A model generated the notes under the pieces. That model did no database searches, was not told the DNA's origin, and was given only the letters and a program-made list of their open reading frames with translations. Shown here in pieces: positions 40,237-47,083 of a stretch of DNA of 64,000 nucleotides; position 1 is the first letter of the stretch, and each line of letters starts with the position of its first letter. The DNA is from Geopseudomonas aromaticivorans. GTDB taxonomy: Bacteria > Pseudomonadota > Gammaproteobacteria > Pseudomonadales > Pseudomonadaceae. The stretch is from positions 1-64,000 of the forward strand of contig NZ_JAHRGL010000016.1 of assembly GCF_019097855.1 (NCBI RefSeq), given 5' to 3'. The position numbers and the translations under genes were made by a program.

Positions 40237-41399
40237 GCGCTGTTCCTCTTGAAGATGCGCTTGGCCAGGCTCCAGCGATGGACTTCCGAGGGGCCGTCGT
40301 AGATGCGGAAGGCGCGCATGTCGGAGAAGATCCGCGCGACTATGGTCTCGCCGGTCACGCCCTGGCCGCCGAGCACCTGCACGCTGCGGTCGGCCACCCG
40401 CCAGGTGGCTTCCGAGGCGATGACCTTGGCCATGCTCGATTCGTGGGTGCCCAGATGGCCCTGGTCGAGTACCCAGGCGGTATGCCAGATCGACAGGCGG
40501 GCGCTGTGCATGTCCAGCTCGTTGTCGGCCAGCATGAAGCCGACGCCCTCGTGCTGGCCGAGTGCCTTGCCGAAGGCCATGCGCCGGGCGGCGTAGCGGC
40601 TGGCGACATCGTGGCAGCGGCGCGCCTGGCCGAGCCAGCGCATGCAGTGGGTCAGGCGGGCAGGGGAGAGGCGCACCTGGGCGTACTTGAAGCCCTCGCC
40701 CAGCTCGCCGAGGATCGCGCTGGCCGGTACCCGCAGGTTGTCGAAGCTGACCACGCAATGGCCGCCGGGGAAGCACGAGTCCAGCGCGTCCATGGTCCGC
40801 TCGATGCGGATGCCCGGGCTGTTCATGTCGGCGAGGAACATGGTGGCCCGGCCGTCTTCCAGCTTGGCCATGATGATTCCCAGGGTGGCGCCTTCCGCGC
40901 CGGTGATGAACCACTTGCGGCCGTTGATCAGGAACTCTTCGCCGACCTGGCGGGCGGTGGTCTGCAGCATCGACGGGTCTGAACCGGCGCCCGGATCGGG
41001 CTCGGTCATGCAGAAGCACGAGCGGATCTCGCCGGCGGCCAGCGGGCGCAGCCAGCGCTCCTTCTGTTCCTCGGTGGCGATCGCCTCGAGCATGTGCATG
41101 TTGCCTTCGTCGGGCGCGGCGATGTTCAGCGCCACCGGTCCCAGCGGCGAGTAGCCGGCCTCCTCGAAGAACACCGCCTTGCTGCGATGGTCGAGGCCCA
41201 GGCCTCCGTATTCCGGCGAGACGTGCGCGGAAAGCAGGCCGGCGGCCTTGGCCTTGGCGATCAGATCGCGGCGCAGGTCTTCACTGGGGCCGTGGGCGCC
41301 GCAGCGCGGGTCCTGTTCCAGGGGGATGATGGTGTCGGCAATGAAATCGCGCACCCGTTGCTGCAGGTCGCGCTGTTCGGCGGTAAGGGTGAAGTCCAT
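40233..41399 (-). CDS. ACAD10/11-like acyl-CoA dehydrogenase (LvaC-like)
   Basis: A 388-residue acyl-CoA dehydrogenase: CFCMTEPDPGAGSDPSMLQT, INGRKWFITGAEG, RLTHCMRWLGQARRCHDVA and VLGGQGVTGETIVARIFSDM. The RLTHCMRWLG and late YDGPSEVHRWSLAKRI patterns mark the ACAD10/11 group, which with an APH kinase removes the 4-hydroxyl of 4-hydroxyacyl-CoAs through a phosphorylated intermediate. It overlaps the kinase gene by 4 bp. It is distinct from the two plus-strand dehydrogenases at 31341 and 32531. Confidence 0.87.
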   Translation of the reverse strand: MDFTLTAEQRDLQQRVRDFIADTIIPLEQDPRCGAHGPSEDLRRDLIAKAKAAGLLSAHVSPEYGGLGLDHRSKAVFFEEAGYSPLGPVALNIAAPDEGNMHMLEAIATEEQKERWLRPLAAGEIRSCFCMTEPDPGAGSDPSMLQTTARQVGEEFLINGRKWFITGAEGATLGIIMAKLEDGRATMFLADMNSPGIRIERTMDALDSCFPGGHCVVSFDNLRVPASAILGELGEGFKYAQVRLSPARLTHCMRWLGQARRCHDVASRYAARRMAFGKALGQHEGVGFMLADNELDMHSARLSIWHTAWVLDQGHLGTHESSMAKVIASEATWRVADRSVQVLGGQGVTGETIVARIFSDMRAFRIYDGPSEVHRWSLAKRIFKRNSA

Positions 41400-41429
41400 G
41401 GCAGGCTCTCGCGGGTAGGTGGCAACGGG

Positions 41430-42281
41430 TCAGTCGTAGCGGTGGAAACCGCGACCGCTCTTGCGGCCGAGGTAGCCGGCCTCGACCATTTCCCGCAGCA
41501 GCGGCGCCGGGCGGTACTTGGAGTCGTTGAAGCTGTGATAGAAGACGTCCATCACCGCCAGCAGGGTATCCAAACCGATCAGGTCAGCCAGAGCCAGCGG
41601 GCCGATCGGCTGGCCGCAGCCCAGCTTCATGCCGGCGTCGATGTCCTCGGCGCTGGCCAGGCCTTCCTGCAGCACGAACACCGCCTCGTTGATCATCGGC
41701 ACCAGGATGCGGTTGACCGCGAAGCCGGGGCTGTTCCTGGCGTTGATCGAAGTCTTGCCGATCCTGGCGACGAAAGCCTCGGCGGCCGCCTGGGTTTCGT
41801 CGCTGGTCTGCAGACCGCGGATCAGCTCGACCAGCGCCAGCACCGGCACCGGATTGAAGAAGTGGGTGCCGATGAACCGGTCAGGACGGCTGGTGGCCGC
41901 GGCCAGCTTGGTGATGGAGATCGACGAAGTGTTGCTGGCGATCAGCGCGTCGGGGCGGACGATGGCGTCGATATCCTTGAGGATCGCCAGCTTGAGGGCT
42001 TCCGCCTCGGTGGCGGCCTCGATCACCAGGTCGGCCTCGGCCAGAGCCTGCTTGTCGGTGGTGCTGACCAGGTTGGCCAGAGCGGCCGCTTTGGCGTCCG
42101 CATTGATGGACTCCTTGCGCACCAGGCGGTCGAGGCTGGCGTTGATGGTCTGCTCGCCGCGGGCCAGGGCGGCCTCGGAGATGTCCACCATGATCACCTT
42201 GAGGCCGGCCATGGCACAGACCTGGGCAATCCCGTTGCCCATGGTTCCGGCGCCGACGACGCCTACGGTTCGGATCTGCAT
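41430..42281 (-). CDS. 3-hydroxyacyl-CoA dehydrogenase (3-hydroxybutyryl-CoA type)
   Basis: A 283-residue single-function dehydrogenase. The NAD-binding motif GVVGAGTMGNG (residues 7-17) and the catalytic stretch FFNPVPVLALVELI are clear, with NSPGFAVNRIL and the GCGQPIGPLALADLIGLD of the C-terminal domain. It oxidises 3-hydroxyacyl-CoA to 3-ketoacyl-CoA with NAD. It lies between the thiolase and the ACAD10/11-like gene in the seven-gene minus-strand operon, so it handles the step after hydration. A CA-like motif is in its leader. Confidence 0.9.
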   Translation of the reverse strand: MQIRTVGVVGAGTMGNGIAQVCAMAGLKVIMVDISEAALARGEQTINASLDRLVRKESINADAKAAALANLVSTTDKQALAEADLVIEAATEAEALKLAILKDIDAIVRPDALIASNTSSISITKLAAATSRPDRFIGTHFFNPVPVLALVELIRGLQTSDETQAAAEAFVARIGKTSINARNSPGFAVNRILVPMINEAVFVLQEGLASAEDIDAGMKLGCGQPIGPLALADLIGLDTLLAVMDVFYHSFNDSKYRPAPLLREMVEAGYLGRKSGRGFHRYD

Positions 42282-42296
42282 TGTGTTGCTCCTGTC

Positions 42297-42307
42297 TTGT
42301 TCTTGTT
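42297..42307 (-). promoter_or_regulatory. CA-rich leader of the hydroxyacyl-CoA dehydrogenase gene
   Basis: On the minus strand AACAAGAACAA, containing AAGAACAA, lies about 16 nt before the ATG at 42281. It lies within the operon. Confidence 0.5.
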
Positions 42308-42328
42308 GTCAGTGAGGCAAGTGGCGAC

Positions 42329-43516
42329 TCAGACGCGCTCGAAGATCGCGGCGATGCCCTGGCCGCCGCCGATGCACATGGTCACCAGGGCGTAGCGGCC
42401 TCCGGTGCGGTGCAGTTCGTAGATCGCCTTGGTGGTGATGATGGCGCCGGTCGCGCCGACCGGATGGCCCAGCGAGATGCCCGAACCGTTCGGGTTGACC
42501 TTGGCCGGGTCCAGACCCAGCTCCTGGGTCACCGCGCAGGCCTGGGCGGCGAAGGCTTCGTTGGCTTCGATCACGTCGATCTGCTCGATGGACAGGCGGG
42601 TGCGTTCGAGCACCAGGCGCACGGCCGGTACCGGGCCGATGCCCATGTAGGCCGGGTCGACGCCAGCGTGGGCGTAGCCGACCAGGCGTGCCAGCGGCTG
42701 CAGGCCCAGGCGGTTGGCGCGCTGCTCCTCGGCCAGCACCACGGCGGCAGCGCCGTCGTTGAGGCCGGAGGCATTGCCCGGCGTGACGGTGCCGTTTTCC
42801 TTCTGGAAGATCGGCTTCATCGCGGCCAGTTGCTCGAGGCTGAGGTCGCCACGTACATGCTCGTCGCTGGCGAAGCTGACCACGCCTTTGCGCGTCTGCA
42901 GTTGCACCGGAACGATCTGCTCCTGGAAATAGCCTTTGGCGATGGCACGCGCGGCGCGGCGCTGGCTTTCCAGGGCGAGGCCGTCCTGCTGCTCACGGCT
43001 GATGCCATAGCGCGCTGCGACGTTTTCCGCGGTGACGCCCATGTGGGTCTTCTGCCAGGGGTCGTGGAGGATGCCGTTCATGTAGTCGACGGCGCCGCTA
43101 TCGCCGAGGCGGGCACCCCAGCGCAGGCTGGGCAGGATGAACGGGCCGCGGCTCATGCTCTCCGCACCGGCACCGATGGCGATGTCGGCATCGCCCAGCA
43201 GGATGGCTTGGGCGGCGGAAACGATCGCCTGCAGACCCGATCCGCACAGGCGGTTGACGTTGAAGGCCGGGGTTTCCTGGGGAATGCCGGAGTCCATGGC
43301 GGCTACGCGGCTCAGATAGGCGTCGCGTGGTTCGGTCGGGATCACGTTGCCCAGCACGACATGGCCCACTTCGCCGGGGTCGACCCGCGAGCGTTGCAGG
43401 GCTGCGCTGCAGGCCGTGGTCGCGAGCGCGGTCAGGGGGGTGTCCTTGAGCGAACCGCCAAAGGTGCCGATGGGGGTGCGAGCTGCACCGACTACGAAAA
43501 TCTGACGCTGAGCCAT
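42329..43516 (-). CDS. Acetyl-CoA acetyltransferase/3-ketoacyl-CoA thiolase
   Basis: A 395-residue thiolase with complete catalytic residues: Cys91 in NRLCGSGLQA, His in the GHPVGATG motif and the C-terminal Cys in CIGGGQG. Unlike the Ltp2-like protein at 28684 it should perform true thiolysis, releasing acetyl-CoA from a 3-ketoacyl-CoA. It is the first gene of the minus-strand operon and is preceded by the operator at 43608 and a CA motif. Chain length cannot be read from sequence. Confidence 0.92.
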   Translation of the reverse strand: MAQRQIFVVGAARTPIGTFGGSLKDTPLTALATTACSAALQRSRVDPGEVGHVVLGNVIPTEPRDAYLSRVAAMDSGIPQETPAFNVNRLCGSGLQAIVSAAQAILLGDADIAIGAGAESMSRGPFILPSLRWGARLGDSGAVDYMNGILHDPWQKTHMGVTAENVAARYGISREQQDGLALESQRRAARAIAKGYFQEQIVPVQLQTRKGVVSFASDEHVRGDLSLEQLAAMKPIFQKENGTVTPGNASGLNDGAAAVVLAEEQRANRLGLQPLARLVGYAHAGVDPAYMGIGPVPAVRLVLERTRLSIEQIDVIEANEAFAAQACAVTQELGLDPAKVNPNGSGISLGHPVGATGAIITTKAIYELHRTGGRYALVTMCIGGGQGIAAIFERV

Positions 43517-43525
43517 GGTGTTTCC

Positions 43526-43533
43526 TTGTTGTT
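43526..43533 (-). promoter_or_regulatory. CA motif of the minus-strand operon
   Basis: AACAACAA on the minus strand (full stretch ATAACAACAAGGAA), which overlaps the AAGGAA ribosome-binding site of the thiolase gene. Confidence 0.6.
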
Positions 43534-43607
43534 ATCGGGCCAATGGGCACACAAGGCCATCGGCTTGAGTCGTGGAGCAGGGGAGCAGGGTCTTGCTGAG
43601 TTGATTA

Positions 43608-43629
43608 AAAAACAGAACTGCTCGTTTGT
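43608..43629. promoter_or_regulatory. Inverted-repeat operator upstream of the minus-strand operon
   Basis: AAAAAC and CGTTTGT halves at the standard spacing, 92 bp before the thiolase start. This links the beta-oxidation operon to the plus-strand units. The right half is weaker. Confidence 0.5.
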
Positions 43630-43805
43630 AAATGGGCTTGCAGCGCTCCGCTTGTTCTTCTAGATTCTGACTTGACCATGGCGCATGGCCCTGCGAGGCA
43701 GGCATTGCGTAATGGCGAGAACGCATCTCCTCTTTGGAGGGCGAGCTCGGGACCATCCCCATGCGTTCAAGGTGGTCATACCCTGGATCGTTGAGAGACA
43801 AGGCC

Positions 43806-43982
43806 ATGAAAATAAAAAGAAATATGACTTGTTTTTTTGTTGCCGGCTTGTTTGTGACCCTGAGTTATCTGGCCGTGCAATCCTCCTCGTTGCCGTCCGT
43901 TGCCAACCAGGCAGCGGTAATCACGCATGCAGAGGCCGTGCATAACCCCATAGTCATCAAGGGCTGGCCCTCGTTTCTCTAG
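43806..43982 (+). CDS. Small 58-residue membrane or secreted protein
   Basis: MKIKRNMTCFFVAGLFVTLS followed by YLAVQSSSLP: a positively charged start then one hydrophobic stretch (about residues 8-24), which may be an uncleaved anchor or a signal peptide. The 34-residue remainder is polar with no known domain. ACAAGG precedes the ATG and a strong hairpin follows the stop, which argues that the ORF is real. I do not recognise the family. Confidence 0.5.
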   Translation: MKIKRNMTCFFVAGLFVTLSYLAVQSSSLPSVANQAAVITHAEAVHNPIVIKGWPSFL

Positions 43983-43984
43983 AC

Positions 43985-44018
43985 GCTTGCAGCCCGCTCA
44001 ATCGCGCGCGCTGCAAGC
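43985..44018 (+). terminator. Hairpin after the small protein gene
   Basis: Perfect 9-bp arms GCTTGCAGC / GCTGCAAGC with a 16-nt loop. No U-tract follows. Confidence 0.5.
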
Positions 44019-44211
44019 TCTGCGACATCAAGGACCCGACGCTGAGCATATCTGGGGGGCGGAAGCCATCGACGGGGCGGGCTAACCCGGTATGCAGGTC
44101 ATGCGGTCATACAGGCTCTTCAAGCCTTCAGCGAGGCTGAATAGAGGTGCCAAATAGGCATTTTTCATCATGCTGTGCCAATAAATGAAAACAATATATG
44201 AGGCTGATGAT

Positions 44212-44559
44212 ATGAAAAAAACAATTATGGCAATGTCGGTGATTGGCGGACTTTCCGCGCTTGCCCTGCAGGCATCGGCGGAGTCGGCGGACATGATGCA
44301 ACTGGCCGAGCAGAAGCAATGCATGACCTGCCATGCGCTCGATCACGATATGCCCAAGGCGCCGTCGTTCACGAGCATTGCCAAAAAGTATCCGGATTCA
44401 GCGCTGGAAGTGCTGGCAGGCAAGGTGCGTAACGGCGGAGAAGGGCACTGGGGCGCGGCGCCGATGCCTTCGGCGGGCGCCCGCGTTGACGTGACTGACG
44501 AGGAGTCCCGGCAGCTGGTGGCCTGGATCCTGAACATGCGTCAGGACGGCAAGCAGTAA
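44212..44559 (+). CDS. Periplasmic class I c-type cytochrome
   Basis: A 115-residue mono-heme cytochrome. A Sec signal ends after ASA at residue 23, the heme motif is CMTCH at 37-41, and the sixth ligand is probably the Met in AAPMPSAG. The C-terminal helix DEESRQLVAWILNM is typical of cytochrome c551/c5-like proteins. The start is placed at 44212, where GAGG lies 8 bp upstream and the charged-hydrophobic signal pattern begins. It may take electrons from a periplasmic dehydrogenase, but its gene is far from the flavoprotein at 3991. Confidence 0.85.
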   Translation: MKKTIMAMSVIGGLSALALQASAESADMMQLAEQKQCMTCHALDHDMPKAPSFTSIAKKYPDSALEVLAGKVRNGGEGHWGAAPMPSAGARVDVTDEESRQLVAWILNMRQDGKQ

Positions 44560-44590
44560 ACCTCCGCGTTTCAAGATCTTTGCGCAAACT

Positions 44591-44609
44591 CCCCTGATGC
44601 AGATCGGGG
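44591..44609 (+). terminator. Hairpin after the cytochrome gene
   Basis: CCCC-GAT / ATC-GGGG arms with one mismatch and a GCAG loop, about 32 bp after the stop. There is no U-tract. Confidence 0.35.
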
Positions 44610-44785
44610 GATCCAAAGTATCACCGGTATAGCGCCGATCGCGCAGAGCCGCGTGCCTTACCAGATCGGCAACATCGACACGCGGGTGCATGACTGCTGT
44701 GCCTTCCGTGGTGCTGGCGTTTGGTGGGCAAGATCCTCGTTCAGTGATGTCTGGTTGGGTCGACTGCTATCCGATGGGGTAGAGC

Positions 44786-45568
44786 ATGAGTAAAGATTCC
44801 GTTCTCGACTGTTTCCGCCTGGACGGGCGCATTGCCCTGGTGACCGGTGCCTCCAGTGGCCTCGGCCGGCACTTCGCCAAGCTGCTGGCTAGGGTCGGTG
44901 CACAGGTGCTGGTTGCTGCCCGCCGCGCCGACAAGCTCGACGAGCTGGTGGCAGAAATAGAGGCTATCGGCGGCAAGGCGCACGCGCTGTCGCTCAACGT
45001 CAGCGATCAGGCCAGCGTCGTCACCTGTTTCGATGAGGCTGCGAGGATTGCGGGGGTGCCCGACATCATCGTCAACAATGCTGGCATCACGGTCACCAAG
45101 CCCCTGCTCGAGCAAGGCGAGGACGACTGGGACCGTGTGCTCGACACCAATCTGAAAGGTGGCTGGCTGGTCGCCACCGAGGGCGCGCGGCGCATGGTGG
45201 CGGCCGACAAGGGTGGCTGCATCGTCAATGTGGCATCGATCCTGGGGGAGCGGGTTGCCGGAGGCGTGGCGCCTTACGCGGTCTCGAAGGCCGGCCTGAT
45301 CCAGGCCACCAAGGCGATGGCGCTCGAGCTGGCGCGTTTCGGCATCCGCGCCAATGTGCTGCTGCCAGGCTACATCGCTACCGATCTCAACCAGGACTTC
45401 CTCGGCAGCCCGGCGGGCGAAAAGCTGCGGGCGCGGGTGCCCGGCCGTAGTTTCGGGACGCCAGCGGACCTTGATGGCCCCATGTTGCTGCTGGCCTCCG
45501 ACGCCGGGCGGCATATGTCGGGTGCCTGCCTCGCCGTCGACGGCGGCCATCTCGTGAGTTCCCTGTAG
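44786..45568 (+). CDS. SDR oxidoreductase
   Basis: A 260-residue SDR with TGASSGLG at 20-27, NNAG at 97-100 and Tyr164-x3-Lys168. Arg46-Arg47 suggests NADP(H). It is a close relative of the SDR at 26534, which shares GRIALVTGA and the C-terminal DGPLLLLAS-like region (here DLDGPMLLLASDAGRHMSG). It stands alone between a cytochrome and a LysR gene transcribed towards it. A GGGGTAGAG site precedes the ATG. Its role may be redox adjustment of the same hydroxyl or ketone as its relative. Confidence 0.86.
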   Translation: MSKDSVLDCFRLDGRIALVTGASSGLGRHFAKLLARVGAQVLVAARRADKLDELVAEIEAIGGKAHALSLNVSDQASVVTCFDEAARIAGVPDIIVNNAGITVTKPLLEQGEDDWDRVLDTNLKGGWLVATEGARRMVAADKGGCIVNVASILGERVAGGVAPYAVSKAGLIQATKAMALELARFGIRANVLLPGYIATDLNQDFLGSPAGEKLRARVPGRSFGTPADLDGPMLLLASDAGRHMSGACLAVDGGHLVSSL

Positions 45569-45641
45569 GTACCCGGCAGTGCCGAAACACCGGCTCGCGA
45601 GCCGTTCATTGCTGCCGCCGGACATTTGTACCGGGCGCGGC

Positions 45642-46529
45642 TTACTTGCCGAATGACCTGATCGTCTGCAGAAAGGCATCGAGAATCGGCGACTGGTCGT
45701 CGGCGCGGTAGATGCAGCTCAGATCGACGGTGGCGTTTTCGGGGGCGCCGCTGAGCGGGAGGTATACCACCCCGGGGAACGTCAGTACCGAAGCCGACTG
45801 CGGCACCAGGCACACGCCGAATCCGCCCGCCACCAGGGCGACGCCGGTCACCGAGTCGCCCACCTCTTGCGCCACCTCCGGCACGAAGCCCATCTGCTGG
45901 CAGAGGCCCATCACTTTGTCGACGAAGTTGGGCCGCGCGCCGGTGGGGAACGCGATCAACGGATGCTCGGCCAGCGCACGGAACGGCACGACGGCCTCGC
46001 GGGCGAGGGGACTGCTCTCGTGCACCGCGAGGAACAGCGATTCGGTGGCGACGAGCTGGGTGGCCAGGTCGGGCAGCGGCGCGAGCATGCGGTTGAAGCC
46101 GGCGTCGATACGCCGCTGGCGCAAGGCCTCGATCTGCTCGCCCTTGCTCATGCTGTGCAGGACGAGCTTGACCTCGGGATACGCGTTCCTGAAGGCGAGC
46201 AGCACCTTCGGAATGGTGTCCAGAATCCCCGAGCCGAAGATGGCGACATCGAGTCGGCCGAGCTTGCCCTGGCCGGCCCGCTGGGTCCGCTCGGTGGCCT
46301 GATCGACCAGCGCGCGGATGTTGCGCGCTTCCTCGAGGAACATCTCGCCCGCCCCGGTCAGCTCCATGCCGCGCGGGGTGCGGGTAAACAGCCGCACGCC
46401 CAGTTCATCCTCCAGTTGCTGGATCTGCCGGGTCAGGGGCGGTTGCGAGATGTGCAGGCGGGCTGCTGCCCGACCGATGTTCTGCTCTTCGGCAACGGCG
46501 ATGAAGTAGCGGAGATGACGCAGATCCAT
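45642..46529 (-). CDS. LysR-family regulator
   Basis: A 295-residue LysR-type regulator: HTH at residues 18-37 (GRAAARLHISQPPLTRQIQQ), the linker helix RTPRGMELTGAGEMFLEEAR, then the periplasmic-binding-like effector domain (GRLDVAIFGSGILDTIPKVL). It is transcribed away from a promoter carrying ATACC-N5-GGTA(T/G), a T-N11-A-type box, 36 bp upstream of its start. The same box is repeated in the promoter of the DUF1302 gene at 48754. It probably controls the envelope transport module and itself. The effector is unknown. Confidence 0.88.
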   Translation of the reverse strand: MDLRHLRYFIAVAEEQNIGRAAARLHISQPPLTRQIQQLEDELGVRLFTRTPRGMELTGAGEMFLEEARNIRALVDQATERTQRAGQGKLGRLDVAIFGSGILDTIPKVLLAFRNAYPEVKLVLHSMSKGEQIEALRQRRIDAGFNRMLAPLPDLATQLVATESLFLAVHESSPLAREAVVPFRALAEHPLIAFPTGARPNFVDKVMGLCQQMGFVPEVAQEVGDSVTGVALVAGGFGVCLVPQSASVLTFPGVVYLPLSGAPENATVDLSCIYRADDQSPILDAFLQTIRSFGK

Positions 46530-46564
46530 GCTGGACGACCTTGTGGGAGGGAGCTGGTCGCTTG

Positions 46565-46579
46565 ATACCTTTGCGGTAG
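46565..46579. promoter_or_regulatory. LysR-type binding box, copy A
   Basis: ATACC-TTTGC-GGTAG, an imperfect inverted repeat with T-N11-A geometry, 36 bp upstream of the divergent lysR start. Confidence 0.6.
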
Positions 46580-46695
46580 CAAGATGACGTTTTTATGGTA
46601 TTGGACGCTAAGCCATTCGGGCAATAGATTTCTGGTCCGTTCCTCTGTATGGGGGAGCGAAACATCGCTGCAAGATGCAAGGAACGGAAACTTAC

Positions 46696-46703
46696 AATAA
46701 CAA
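46696..46703 (+). promoter_or_regulatory. CA motif in duplicated leader A
   Basis: AATAACAA (AANAAYAA) in the leader of the deleted DUF1302 gene. The equivalent in copy B is at 48723. Confidence 0.45.
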
Positions 46704-46725
46704 GAGCGATTTTCGAGGGGAAGGC

Positions 46726-47053
46726 ATGGAGGTTGCACCAGTTGTTCGAAGTCCGGTTTAAGGGAGTGTGAGGCGGATTTCTGTGGCGTTTGCAGCGGCT
46801 TCGGAAATAAGCGCAGCTTGTCGCTCAGGTCGATGCCGATAATACTGGTGCTCGATTCACTGCGATTATCCCGATTGGGGGCGCAGGTGGCTGCGAAAAA
46901 TCAGCAGCATATTTTTCGGCGTGGTCCAGGCTACAGTCATTTTGCTGCTTCGATAGAGTGCCTTTCAGTAAATGGCGCGATACCAGCGCTCGGCCTGAAT
47001 AAATAACGCGCACCCCGGGATTCGTTTCGCTGTCGTGCCAATACCTCTTTCTC
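46726..47053 (+). pseudogene. Internally deleted remnant of a DUF1302 outer-membrane protein gene
   Basis: The segment starts with an ATG in the same leader context as the intact gene at 48754 and resembles its first 70-80 bp (for example CCAGT..TCGAAGT and GATTTCT), with a stop after 11 codons. Its last 33 bp (47021-47053) resemble the 3' end of the intact gene (TTCGTTTCGCTGTCG against TTCATTTCGATGTCG, and CTTTCT near the stop). About 250 bp of unrelated or decayed sequence lies between. This fits a duplicated DUF1302 gene that lost its interior. It is read as non-functional. Confidence 0.6.
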
Positions 47054-47083
47054 GTCGAATATTCCCGAGTCGAGGATATTGCA

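Larger units (their letters stand above)
46561..46730. repeat. Duplicated promoter/leader region, copy A
   Basis: About 170 bp matches 48579-48758. The best stretch reads TTTTTATGGTATTGGACG, then TAAG..C..CGGGCAATAG; the end carries the same GATTTTCGAGG leader and an ATGG start. The LysR box has the same 25-bp spacing to TTTTTATGG in both copies. Copy A faces a deleted gene, copy B the intact DUF1302 gene. Confidence 0.8.
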
